Shown in pieces: positions 10,046 through 23,000 of a DNA stretch of 64,000 nucleotides. Numbering within the stretch: the stretch's first letter is position 1; each line of letters begins with the position of its first letter. The notes beneath the pieces were generated by a model. The model did not search any database, was not told the origin of the DNA, and was given only the letters and a program-made list of their open reading frames with translations. Position numbers and translations under genes: made by a program. Source of the DNA: Bugula neritina (lineage: Eukaryota > Bryozoa > Gymnolaemata > Cheilostomatida > Bugulidae); the NCBI GenBank assembly GCA_964035545.1, contig OZ037768.1, positions 1,911,501 to 1,975,500 on the forward strand, read 5' to 3'.

Positions 10046-12894
10046 ATGGCTGCATTAACTCTACAGTTTCCAGAAGTGATAGACGCAATTTTTAAAGGAT
10101 GGACAGCATTACAGGTAACTGAAACTAGTAATAGTAATACTACTACTAACTCGGGGACTGAGACTAAGTAATAAGTTTTTTTTCAAAGTCGCTAAGAGTA
10201 AGTTATAAGTACTAATGGTAAATAGTAAATTGAACTTGAAGTGGTAACAATTTTCAAACTTATAGTTACAGTCACAATAAATGAATAATAGTCATAGTGA
10301 CATGCGGCTGCTACAATAATTTTATTAATTATGATAGTAATACTTGCTTCAAGTATATCAATAACTATAACTATAAGTCTTACTCTTAATAATAAGTATG
10401 AATTTTACTATTAGAGTATTACATTTACTACTGCTAGTACCACCGTATCAACTTCAAGGGCATAATGATAATGATAATCAGCATAGCAACATTATCATTA
10501 GGAGTATCATTATGAATATTAACATGAAAATTATACCTTTTAGTATTAGGCTAAGCACTAGTATTACTATCAGTTTAGCTGTTCACTGTGTTTCTTAGGT
10601 ATTGCTCTCAGTAAAACTAAATGTAGGTACTAATTAATAGGTGAATAATAATGAACTAATAATAACACTAATATATTTAAATTCATATTGTAACTGTGAG
10701 TGTAAAACTAAGTACAGCTGCAAGTGCTAAAAAACTTAATTATATAGCAACTATTTTAGCTTAAGATTAATTTTAAGTCTTAGTCTAAATGCTAAAGTAG
10801 GGAGCAGCCGTGGTCTAGGGGTTTGAGCGTTTGCCTATCAAACACGAGGTCATGGGTTTGAGCCCCGACAAAGGCCATTGGTGATGTTAGGAAGAGCATC
10901 CAGTCATAATTGCTCCTGTGCCTCATTTAAATAAGTCCTTAGCCCGCTTTAACAAAAACCCTTTCCATCAGGGGTTTCTCACAGGGATGGTGACTATAAA
11001 CCTCCGTAAGAGTCTAAATGTTTAAGTATTAATATTTTATTGGTTACCAATATAATATATATAATATAATATAAACCATTTTTTTCTAGTTGTAGTACTA
11101 CTAGTAGTAGCTTTCAAAATGCAAGCACAGTTATAGGTGCCAATTAGATTCAGGTTGTATGAAATGGCACCCTGTGCAGTGTTCAGTTATCCCATTAAAT
11201 ACTTTTGCATTATGCTTGAACATCATTTGTCTTAGGTAAGACTCCTAATGAGCATTCAAATTCGCTTTACTAAAGATGTTCTATTGCAATATGTGAAATA
11301 CTTGCTTTGATGGATATAATTATTTCAATTAAAACTTAATCTTCACAGATTAAAGAAATAGTTTTAACAAGTCTTTCGCTTATATAGCCTGTGTTCTCTG
11401 TTTCAGCTTGCGGTTGCTCACTCCTTTGGTGGAACACACTCTAAGGCTAAAGCCGAGTGGTTTGTTGAAGCTACAGAGCAATGGATGAAAGAGAATTGTA
11501 GGTTACTTTCACTGTTGATAATTTCTATTCCTAATGTGGGAAATAAAACTTTCATTTTATTTGTAATTTTTTTCAGTAGCTTGTGTTTAAATAGTGTGCA
11601 CATTCAATATCAAGTCTTGATAACAGCTGTTTCCTGTTTTCCACAGCTGATGTCGATGCCTACGAGCTGGAAGATTTTCTCGCAGAAATTATGTCAGCAG
11701 AGTTTAACACAGTGGTTGATGACAACAGCTTAGTTGAGGTAACACACACACACACACGCACACACACGTGTGTGCGCATCCAACGCACGCACACACTAAC
11801 AGGTGGTACTCTGGTTTCTACTTGAAAACACCGCCCTGGGTCATTCTGCTAATAATTCAAATTTAATAAATTTATTATAATATTCATAGAAATATTTTTG
11901 TGTTATAATTGGTATATATTATGTTAACACAATACAAGGGCATTCTCACTGAAGTTGTGTGTACCTGTACCAGAGTATAGTGTGACATAGTATAGCGTGT
12001 CTATGTATTGTTAAATATATCTATGGTCAGTTTCATGCTTACAGGTGGCTACCAAGATTTGTAAAATATACAGACTCATTTGTCAAGGTGAATACGAACA
12101 GGTGAATAACATTGTATCCACCCTCCAGAAGTCAGCACCTGTGACGTCTAGTCAGAAGCAGCAGGTCGACAGCGATGAAGACGATGACGACATGGTATGT
12201 GATGACGCTGTGCTATGTGTCTGTCTGTGTGTCTCTCCGTCGGTCGGTCTGTCTGTCTGCCAGCATACAGCAAGAGTGTTGTTACTAAATTCTACTCAAT
12301 TAACATTTTCCAAGAATTCTTGAAGACAATCTTTTATTAATCTTTATTTCTATCAAGTCTTTTCAGTTGGTTTGAGGTGCAACTGAAAACTAGTGTTGTA
12401 TGTAATATAATGAAATATATAGTTGATGAAATTAAATATCTTAAATTTGCAATTATGTTCCGCAATGAAAATAAATTCAATACTAAAAATTCACATAATC
12501 GAAAGCTCTAGCAATCATTTGTTGTTGATTGCTGGTAAAGGGTGTGAAAAGTAATGTAACGAGTTTTCTGGTGTTGCTTAAAACCAAGAGATTTCACCTT
12601 TACATCATACATGCTTTCTTTAAGCTGAACATTTGATCTATGGACGTTAGTTGTAGTTTTTGACATTATAGCATGTCCGTACCGTTTGTGTTTTAGGATG
12701 TAACCAATGACAATGTAACAAATCACATGAATGCATTAGAGCTGAATAGAACAGCCAATGAGTCATCTCCGTCTGCTTCTGAACATACAAATTCTGACCA
12801 ATCAAATGGCACCAGCCAATCAAATGACAATAGCCAATCAAATGAGGAAGATGGCTGGATAAATGTTACCAAGGGTGGTAAACCCAAAAGATAG
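10046..12894 (+). CDS. TSR2: TSR2 ribosome maturation factor homologue
   Basis: Exons: 10046-10114, 11407-11497, 11647-11738, 12045-12194, 12697-12894; 199 residues, phases consistent, close to the usual metazoan length (human about 190). Family hallmarks: GWTALQLAVAHSFGGTHSKAKAEW near the N terminus (residues about 18-41), then ELEDFLAEIMSAEFNTVV with a DDNSLVE continuation, an acidic stretch (DSDEDDDD), and a C-terminal GWINV segment like the family's conserved 'GWTxV' end. In yeast and human TSR2 is a chaperone/escortin for ribosomal protein eS26 (RPS26) during small-subunit assembly. The acidic tract fits binding of a basic ribosomal protein. The linker in the last exon carries three direct repeats of ccaatcaaatg that encode QSN-type triplets. 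A poly(A) signal cluster follows at about 13096. Confidence 0.93.
10800..11012 (+). repeat. tRNA-derived SINE in TSR2 intron 1
   Basis: The 5' part reads like a tRNA: A-box-like gtggtctaggg near 10810, an anticodon-arm-like gtttgcctatcaaac at about 10830-10844, and a B-box-like gggtttgagcccc at about 10855. The gccta(t)ca loop and the agccccgac end resemble tRNA-Asp. A tRNA-unrelated body follows, with tgttaggaagagcatccagt (about 10886-10905), a motif I associate with the central core of several animal SINE families. It ends near 11012 without a clear poly(A) tail. Right boundary uncertain. Confidence 0.75.
11739..11800. repeat. (CA)n microsatellite
   Basis: Interrupted acacac / gtgtgtg run directly after the donor of TSR2 exon 11647-11738. 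Confidence 0.85.
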
Positions 12895-13049
12895 TATTTT
12901 TTTAAAAAATATTTATTTTTGCATTTTTTATGAACCTAAACATGATGAGTCTGGGTGATCGATGGTATTGAGTTCTGAAGCTTTTATTTTAGTCGTTAGT
13001 TTTTAAGTAGCCACATTTTAATGGCACATATTAGCACTGAGGTTTACAA

Positions 13050-13108
13050 TTTATTAGTCCGTTTCTTTTTCAAATTTATAAATATCATTACATTAAATAA
13101 ATAAAATA
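13050..13108. terminator. Overlapping poly(A) signals of TSR2 (+) and the dynein light chain gene (-)
   Basis: On the plus strand, aataaataaaataaaa at 13096-13108 gives AATAAA copies about 200 bp after the TSR2 stop. On the minus strand, TTTATT at 13050-13055 reads AATAAA about 165 bp after the dynein light chain stop. The two 3' UTRs would therefore overlap by at least about 50 bp. Confidence 0.6.
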
Positions 13109-13218
13109 AAACTTGTTTCGCAAATTCTCACATTACAGATGTTGTGTTGGTTTGCCATTTCCAAGTTAGCTAGCAGTCAGTCAACTTGATAGAGTATTTG
13201 TATTTCAATCTCATCCTT

Positions 13219-13958
13219 TCATTCAGCGTATAGTCCGTATAAACAACCAACAGCATACAAACTATTGTTCTTGAATGTCCCGTCAGCGTAATTGTCAAAC
13301 TTGTCATTCCACACACATCTACTGCCCATGGACAATGCTGCGTTTTTGTTCTCCACTATAGTGACCAGAGAGACCAGCTTATGTCTTCTATACCCCTCTG
13401 ACTTTACTCTTTGCTTTATCATGTCTGCGAGCTCCTTGCACTTCTGCGTCGCCAACTCTGCACTGTACTCCTTGTTCTCGAGGTTGTCCTACAATTTGTA
13501 TACAACCATTTCTGTGCTCCACGGGGAGTTGTCTTTACTCAGAAAATTGTTGAACAAGTTTGAAAAGATAAGACAGTTTAAACTCCTAGCTGGCGCTAGT
13601 AATAATCAAATTCTCAATTTTAGAACCTAAATGTTTCTGAAAATGCTAATCACTAAAACTAGTGGTTATGAAACGTATTGAGATCAGCATCAATTTTGCT
13701 AATGAGCCTAATTGCTCGTTAATTATGTCAGATCAAAGCAGGTAAATATCTTATATTTATTGAAAGTTTAGTTTTTACCTGCAGAATATCATTGATGATC
13801 TTCCGGATTGGTGCACTAGGGAAGGTAGCATCTGGCTCCAGTTTGTATGTATTCTCGTACTGTACTCCCTGTTTCCCTGGCTGGCCATACTCATGTGGGT
13901 GGCTTCTTTGGGTGCTAGCGGAGGGATGAGATTGTGCCCCGTGTTTTGTCTTCAACAT
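13219..13958 (-). CDS. Tctex-type dynein light chain, DYNLT5 (TCTEX1D1)-like
   Basis: Exons (minus): 13958-13779 and 13488-13219, phase 0 junction, 149 residues. A non-conserved N terminus of about 35 residues is followed by ENTYKLEPDATFPSAPIRKI and the Tctex-1 fold: helix region ELATQKCKELADMIKQRVK, then YRRHKLVSLVTIVE, MGSRCVWNDKFDNYADGTF and NNSLYAVGCLYGLYAE at the C terminus. The 'GSRCxWD...D.....F.N.SL.....V.G.Y' pattern is diagnostic for the family. It closely matches the DYNLT5/TCTEX1D1 and DYNLT2B group, so it probably serves cytoplasmic dynein or intraflagellar-transport dynein-2. Which paralogue cannot be decided by eye. It converges on TSR2 with about 325 bp between stop codons. 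Confidence 0.88.
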
Positions 13959-14318
13959 CTTTATTAAATCCCAGTGTAAATAGTCGCACTATCAGCTCAC
14001 AAACTGCATGCAATAATTATAATAAATCTAGCCATGCATGCGCGAGTCATAGGTAGCTTATGAGTCATAGGTAACTTATGTGACTTATATTATCTCGCAG
14101 GTAATACTATAGGTTGGCTAGTGTTTTGCTGGTGAAGATTTCATCATTTAGCCTCAATAATTTATCACTAGAAGTAAATCATCATCAGATGAAATGTAAG
14201 AGCATTCTTACATTTTATCTGATGATTGTGTGTTGAGCACATGAAACTATTAGTAAAAAGATGTTTTAAATCAAATTTTATCGTACTCTACTTCATATAT
14301 ATATATAAATATATATAT

Positions 14319-14410
<92 letters not shown>

Positions 14411-17075
14411 GCATATGTTATGTATTTATGTAATGTTGTAATATATTGTTATATATGTAATATTGCTACAAAAACTGCAGTGTCTGTATTATTATAATAA
14501 TTACACAGTACAAGGTACTCTATTTCAAGTAAGTAGTTAGTATAAATGTTTAGTGTAAGTATTTAATGTTAAATTTAGAATTTTAGTGTAAGTACATTGT
14601 ATTTAAGTTTATCATACTTACCTCTCTTAACGTATAAACTCTAGTATACAACTTGCCTAGAGAGTGCTACACAATATTTCTTGTAACTAACCACATCTGT
14701 TATCAAAACATTCACTTGAATAGAAACTGCTACAAAAATGAATAATTATAATAAACGTGATTGAATTGATTGTTGCTAGTCCTACAGTCTCTACTGATGC
14801 AAGTGGCTAACTGGTGTAATTTGAAACTGGATTGCAATTAGCAAGTGCATGTTCAGGTGAACTTTTGTTAAAAGTTGCTGAAAATAGCATTAAATTATGC
14901 GCCTAGTTTTCTTCTGGTAAACATGTATAATATACTGTTATAGCTTCCATAGGCTCTTATAATCTGTATCAAATTTTACTCAAAACACAATTAAAATTAT
15001 TTGTGTATCTCTTTGGCTAAGACACAGCTTTTCAATCCTTTAGCTTCTGTACCTCATTTTGTTTCTCCAATAGTTTCAATTTGACTGCCTTATAATAGGA
15101 CACTAATGTGTACGGTGTTTATTATAGTAAGCTAACAAATCATATAATGGTAATACACTCTGAGACATTGTAAATAGGCAGAGAATTCTATAGAGTTCTA
15201 GATTAATAGATAGATTATCGAGTTAAGTATGACCTGTATCTAATAAACCACTTAAAACATAAAAGTATGTTGTTATAAGGAGCTGTTGCTTCAGTATGTG
15301 TGTTTTAAAACAATTAGCTAATAATATTATGTTATATTAAATAACTTATTTTATAATAAGCAATATCATATTATATCAAACAACATTATAATATTATAAT
15401 AAACAATATTATGTTATAATTATTGTATGTATTATTATATAATTGACTGATCAACCAAGTAATGTTTATATGCTGGTATTAACATTTTCTGACTTACTTC
15501 TTTGAATTTAAGAAGTCATCTCCACATACAACACTACCTTCATTTAAACATAATACAGCTGGTTCTGCTGCAACATAATTTAATGAAATAATAATATATT
15601 AGTTCAATATCAACATAAAAACACAAAATATGCTTTTATATTCCTACATTTTGCATAAAGGGCTTAGCTAAACACCTGGTAAAATGTTGTAGTCTAAGAC
15701 ACCTATAGCCTGCATGAGCAAAAATTAATTATCATAGTTTAATTATCAAATTATTTCAAAGGTTTTTTGTAGCTCGACAAAGAAGTTTGCCCAAATTAGT
15801 AGTTTGGAACTTGAAGTAAGTGATTGTTTTATCTATTCTTTTTAGTGATGGAACTGACTAGTGTAATTCGGCCTTTCTTGATATATGAGTTGTGACTCTT
15901 CTTTACAAAGTAAGTGATGGAAATAATAATAACATACATATCTATAACATTAGCCACTGGAGAAATTATCAAATGCACACATAAAAAAGAAGATAACTCT
16001 TAAATGAGAATTTAATATACCGAACGGGCTCGAAATCTTTCATGTAGTCGTTACTTACCTGTGAACAGGCAACAGCTTACACAATAATATATTTGTCCAG
16101 ATTGTGCACAATAGTTTAATGTTACTGGACTATTTCTTTCCAACGAATGTTCATTATTTTTATTACCAAATTTAATTATTATCAATTTCAGTAAATTTTT
16201 ACTTAGTTGAGAACTTATAAGTACTTATAGAACTATTACTTAGCTATAGTGACAACAGTTCATTTATTTAGCAATCGTTGGTTCCAAGTTATTATCGTTA
16301 TCGTTATGATTTTAAAGTATATCATGATGATGATTATGGTTATCGTTATGATTATTCAAGTGAAATTCAATACCAATATGATTATGAATATAAATATGAA
16401 GTTCAAATTGAATGTCATAAAGTGTAAACTTGAATCTTGAAATATTTTACGGTTACATGGAAAATTTTCTACTTATAGTTTTTCAACTATGCTTGTAGTT
16501 GTAATGCTATTGCTATGCTATGCTTGCTTAGTATATACCAATAGTAGCAATACTATAGAGTATAGCCATAGAGGTAACCGTAATGTTATATACATCTACT
16601 ATGGCCATAGGTAATGTTATTGTCTCAAAAGTGATAGCCACACATGTTTATCCTGAAAGAAATGAAGCAACGCCTATTTGGGAAACAAGTTTTAGTGAAA
16701 GTTTAATTTACAAAATTATTTCATACTTGGAATTTTCAAATCGTTTTAATAGGTAATTTCAACATTGAAAACCCAGCTTGCCTTCAGTAGAAGTAAATCA
16801 TCACCGGGTTACAGTTTCAGTCCATGCTGGCCTAAAGGCTAAAGTTGATGTAGAAAGAGTGTTACCCAGCCTATCAAAGAAGACTAAATAGTGACCTTAC
16901 TTAGAGTTCTTGTCGTAACACATAGAGCTCACTATATAATACATAGCAACTCTTGACTTTGCAATCTGATAGACGTCTTTAGTTGTGTTTTTAAGGTTTA
17001 ATCCCCCTCCCTTGAAAGATGATTTTTTTTTTCATATCAACATTTAATCTTTATGTTCATCTGTTAAGGGTGGGA
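13959..17075. other. Intergenic region between divergent DYNLT-like and ZNF277 genes
   Basis: About 3.1 kb with no supported exon. It contains a (TA)n tract (14324-14406), short att/ata palindromes at 15320-15430, and a gatta/gttatcgttat degenerate repeat near 16290-16390 that produces a spurious Met/Ile-rich open frame. The ZNF277 start is preceded by a pyrimidine tract and a weak acceptor-like cttaag-type site. Confidence 0.4.
14324..14406. repeat. (TA)n microsatellite
   Basis: About 41 uninterrupted TA dinucleotides, with further TA-rich sequence on both sides. Its six-frame translation gives alternating Tyr/Ile and is not a gene. Confidence 0.98.
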
Positions 17076-20000
17076 ATGGCATCGGGTGTTCAGGCTTTGG
17101 TTCTCACTTCTAACGACTTGCAGTCTAAGAAAGCACCAGAATGTTCTTATTTCCAGCAATGTCTGCTATGTCGGCAATGGTAAGTTGGCTTCTGGGAAAT
17201 ATTGCTAAGGAAATACATATTTTTATTTGACAAACTTACTGTAAGTTGGCACTTGATGCTGCAAAAATAGCTGGTAATTATTATTATAGTGCAATTCTAG
17301 CTCTACCTGCACCACACAAGGAGGATTATATAGTGTAGAGTGTATTTGTAGTTTCAATCTAGAAGTTTCTTTAGACGATTTTCTCCATCACATTCTTCAC
17401 TCACATGGTCTGGTTATAGCTGATGTAGACAAGATTGCTTACGTTCACAGGTAACCTCTCATCAACATTGCAGAGCCAAATCAAAATCAAACTCTAAAAA
17501 ATAAACGTCAAATAATTTTTAATTGCAGCTGAATACTTATTCTTTATTGAAAATTCATATCGCTAGACCAGAAATATAAATATGGTTGATAGCAGTGTAT
17601 TGTTTTCTTTGATTATTTTACTGTTGTGAAGAAAAATATTTCACTCTGCTAGAATCGTCTGTTATATTTCACTCTGCAGTGTTCAAAATGGTTACAGTAT
17701 AATTATTAATATTGAAGATCTCCTGAGCAGTTGTAAATGAACTTAGAGTTGTGTCCCCATCAACTAATATGAGAAGACAACTTATAAAGTTCGTCTTCTG
17801 CCTAATTCATTAACTGTTTAATTTAATGCAGATATGTGGAATATTGGAGAGTGAAACTAGCCACAAACTCATTAGATTCTGTCTGTATTGGAATGAAAGA
17901 TAATACAGAAGGTAACAACTATATAATTATATGTTAAAGCCGCCACTTAAGAACTTGACAAATAAAACACAAGCATTAAAACTAATATAAACTTTTCATT
18001 AGCAATTTTGTTTAAAAAATTTTACATTGTGGCCATTAAACAACCTCTGAGTGATAATTTTATATGTTTTGTCAGGATTATACAGAAGTAATATTGATGA
18101 AATATCAACAGAACTAATATATAAGTGATGCAAATAAATATGTAAAATACTAAGACAAAATTTGAAAAAAGTAGTTTTTTTGCAATAGTTATTAGGAATT
18201 CTCTTAGACTCTCAGAGATGCAAGTGAGGTAACATCAAGAATTAAAGTTCAAAATAACTAAATACCATATTTAATGACACTCGAAGCTTGTTGCAGTGAG
18301 TTGTATAAATACATAAAAATAGAAAAAAGTTTTTTTATTAAGTTTGCATATTAACAACATATAATTAATTTTTAAAGCTTTGCTGTTAACTATTTATGAT
18401 TGTGTATGTTGCTTAATTGTGAATTGAAATGTGCAAATTTATTAATTTTGATTTTTCATTGTGTTAAAAATACTGTTAAATTCATTTACCTCAAAGTAAA
18501 AAGCTGTCCTAAACAGTTTTTAATAAGAAATAATGAAATGTCCGTATAATGGGATTTTCTCTATTAGGTGTAGTTACCTTCAGGTTTAGATATTTCAGTG
18601 TTAGTGTGTGCAACTGGGCTGTAAATAATACATATTAAATATAATTTATAAATATTGATAGTTTGACATGAAGCATTCCAGGTGTAACCATCTAATCAAC
18701 TCTTAGAAATAATTACTTATCGTCTGTCTTATTTACATAACTTCTCTCAATTATCAATCAAACATCAATCAGTTTAATTAACTAAATAATATCACTTTTA
18801 ATTTTTGTCTGTCTTTTGAAGTTTATCACTCCCATGCAGTAATTACTTTCATTTTGATATTGATCAATTTGATCATATCAGCACTTGGCACTGCATCGTC
18901 TGCCAGAGTATTGGGAAAGTTCATTGAAATATTATATATGGGAACATTATTTGATCATTCTTAGAAGAGTTTTTGTTTTACATATATTAGTATTTGAATG
19001 GCATAATCTCCACTGACTCAGATTATCATCATCTTAACAAAAGTCAAATCCCAAAATCCTCTTCAATCCTTTAAATACATCAGCATCAGTGCTATGAATA
19101 TACTCTCTATAAGTGGTTTAAAACAAACTCAATATAATGGATAAGACAATCTGACAATAGAAATTAACACAAATTAGATTTGGCAAAACAGCTGTGTTCA
19201 TTCATCTTGCTTAAGTAAATGAGTTGATCTTGTCCCAAAGTTAATGTTCTCAGTTGACTCACACTTCGAGTTGACTAATCTGAAGTGATTGGTGTTATAG
19301 ATGGTGAGAAACATTACTACATGCTATCTCCTCTCCTCCCAGAAGATGAACAACTCAGAACCAATCTCCTATCTGACAGGTTGCAGCAGGTGCTCTCTAT
19401 TCAGCAGGCGGAGAGGGAAGACAACTCTGCTACATGGAAATGTCTGTTTTGTGCCGAAGTTTACTCGGGCAACAGGTTAGATCTAGCTAGTCAACAATCA
19501 CTTGAGTTGCTTGTCACCCTTGGCTGTCAGGCTGTCAGTGACTCACTGCTAGTTAGTCATAGGATGATTCACCATGTTTGCTTTACATGGAGATAAACTG
19601 GGTTTTGATACTAACATTGTGAGTTTCATTGCTAAAAGGAGTAAAGTTTTTTGTGAGGATTAATGTCTAATGATCATATAAATAGGTAGTTGTTGTCGTT
19701 GAGGTTTGGCGGACATAACCCGGTTGGTACTAGATTTGGTGTGCAAGTGTAACTATCTCAGCTGATCTGTGGAACACTGTGTAGTTGTGGGCCACGTAAT
19801 ATGCAAATAGTTAACCCGGAGTGCTAATTACCTCAAGAAATTAGGAAGATGTTGTAATTAGAGGCTGCACAAGGTGGCACTGGTACCAACCAATATAATG
19901 TTACATCTGTTTGAACTGACTGTGTGCCCTGCGTCTCTCCCTTCTCCTTTGTCCACCCATCATACTTCCTGTCTCTTTCAGCTGCATCTAAAACAGGCAG

Positions 20001-23000
20001 AATACTTTATTGATTGAACAGCCGTTAGATGATGTTTGGTTACTCCCTCCTAACCAGCTCCATACATAAATTAATCCCTTCTCTTTACAGTTTACATTGA
20101 CTATTGCCATCATTTATTTCTGTATTCTGGTCTCTTAGGCTGAGAAATCAATAACTGAGTGCAGTTGGTCAGTCTAGTTCCTCTTAGCCTCAAACTCTCT
20201 TCTTGGCCAAGTGTGGACTGATTCATAGTAAAAGTGGTGACGATTTTAAAATAATCTTTGGGTGAAGCATTTTGACCTATTTTTGAACTGACTGACTCGT
20301 AGTCCAACTCAGTTACTCAGTCACTGATAACTGGTACTGTTGTAGTAGTGTTGTTAGTCATTAGGCATTCAGTAAATTACAGTCATAACAAGTGAAAGTT
20401 TGGCACACGTAGCCCTTGGGTATAGTTTTCAGTAGTCTATGTGGTATAATATTGTACTGGAAGTATAAGGCATAGCTCACTGCTTTTTCTAGCACTTTGT
20501 TTGTTCAACTATCCAGGTTCTGGGCGTGGAGTCATATAATAAAAACACCATAAATCATATAAAATTAAATCATATGAATCAACTCTACATGTGCATATAC
20601 ATTTAGGTATAGTTGACACTGGTATAATGAGTGTTATGGGTTCATTGATATTTTAAATTAATTGAATTTTTTTTAGTCGTCAAACTTGCACATCAAAGGA
20701 AATAATTATACATTAATATCTGTCTAATTAAGTCACCGAAATATTTTCAACAGCTGCTAAAATCAGTTGTTTAAAATAAAATATAGATTACTTATTTTTT
20801 TGGGGTTATCATTGTGATATTAACTCATGACTCTTAGAAAGTGATAGTTGAGTAACTTGACTTCCTTTGAGTCACAGAATTGATGAGTCATGTTTCAGTT
20901 CATTCATTTTGATGACTAACTATTCATTTTTTGAAGATTTCTTTTCATTTTGATAGTCAAAAAGTGCTTCTTGATTGACATATTTGATGGCAACTGTAAG
21001 ACGACTGATAAAATTTATCGCCAACTAAAATCTCTAATGTGTCACATTCCCCACTCTCTAATCTCATTGTGAAAGTCTGGAATAATGAGCTAACAAGTGT
21101 CTTATGTTAGATAATACACAAGTACATACGTCACACGTTGCATGTCGTCATACTGCCTTTTATCTGAGACGTTATGAGGAGCTGCCATGTCACTGAGATC
21201 TTTTCCTACTCTTTATAATTAAGTGCTGAATTCACAAAACAACTTTCCAACTAGACTACCATTATTTATACACATAATCAGCTACTGCAATTAGGAATCA
21301 TCTTTTCTTACTTACATTGAACCTAAATTTTTTATCCTTTTACTTTCTCTAATCAATTTTCTGGGACAGGTTTTAGCAGATGTTGAAATATATTAGCCAG
21401 ATGTTGGAGTTGAAATCAAACCTAAGCCTGTAGTAGATGTTGAAATGTGTATTTAATCGAATTATATGAGCTTGTCGTATGCTTGTGACATCACATCCTT
21501 TTTTAAATGATGATAAATATGTAATTTACATTCACAATTTCAAACTAAACCCTAAGATTATGGTGCAATTTCTCCTGGCATATTGTCTCATTATTCTTAA
21601 TTATTGTAAATACACACGTGTGTGGGCTAATACTTACAGTACATCCTATTCAGTGTATGTGACACTAAGTTGTATGTTTTCAGATCTCTGGTACTGAATC
21701 ATATGAACGAGGAGCACAACTTCAACATAGGCCACCCAGATAACCTCGGTAACTTTATAGTCGCACTCACTATGATCTTGTCTTTCAACTGATAGTCGCT
21801 TTGATTATGATTTTTCCATTCAACTGGTAGTCACTTTCACTATAATGTTGTCTTTTAACCGACAGTCACATAAGAATTAAGAAAAGCGAAATGTGGCAAT
21901 AAGTAACAAATAGCTATCAATGTCTATGATGCATCTACATTACTGTACTAGTAACCACAATGCATTGTCACCCTTCCACTAATTAAATATGGAAATAATT
22001 TCTGTATTATGAAATTGTTGTTTAATAGTTGGCCTTTAAATTTATTAATGTGAATTTATCATCTATTGTAGTTAATGTGAGAAGTTTTATAGAGAGGTTG
22101 AGATTCAGTTTGGACAGGTAAGGGAACTGTAGAATGTTCTAGAAATGTGCGTATGGTAAAGAATTACTTTTGAAATTCTAATTTTGTTTATTTGTATGTT
22201 TTTTCGCATATTTTTCAGTAAACTTTAATAACAAGCAGTCTGAAATTTTAGCTGTGGGCACATAATTTACTGCAACTGTGCCACCTGCTAGTATATTGTC
22301 TGCTGCACGATATAGCTAGTATCTCTGAGTAATTGTAAAATATCTGTAAATCAGTCATTTGATGTACATTTGTGTAAACTGCAGTTGACTCATAATTTAA
22401 TTCACTCTGTATACTTTACAGTAGTAAATCAGCTGAGATTATAATTTAAAGTGAAAGTTTTGATGTACTTAGTAATTGTTGTCTGTATAATTAGTGAAGA
22501 TTAATTTAGGATTCTCATCATAATGCTATCATCATTTCATTAAGTAGATTAAACAGTGTAAACCAAATGAAATCCACCTGTTGCAATGTTATCTACCTGT
22601 TGCAATGTTCCCCCATGACTCTGCAGATTGGTGTGCTTGTATTGTGAGAAAACCTTCAAAGACAAGTTTACCCTAAAAGAGCATATGAGAAAGAAACTAC
22701 ATAAGAAAGTCAACCCTAAAAATAAGGAATATGACCAATATTACCTTGTGAACTACCTGGTAGGTAGATACAGTACTACCTGAAGAATTACTTTGTAGGT
22801 ATATGCAGCATTACCTGGTGAACTACCTTGTAAGTATATGCAGTATTGTGTAGCAGAGTTGCTGTGTATTTTGTACGTCTATTTGACCAGGAAATGGGTG
22901 AGGAATGGATTGCTAATAAGTGTAAAAAGGTGATAAAAAGAAAAGAAAAAAGTGGAGTCACGGCGTACATCTCTAAACCTGGCGAAGAGAGGTTAGCGAT

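Noticed and set aside
14226-14441. 71-codon frame rich in Tyr/Ile
   Set aside because: Translation of a (TA)n microsatellite.
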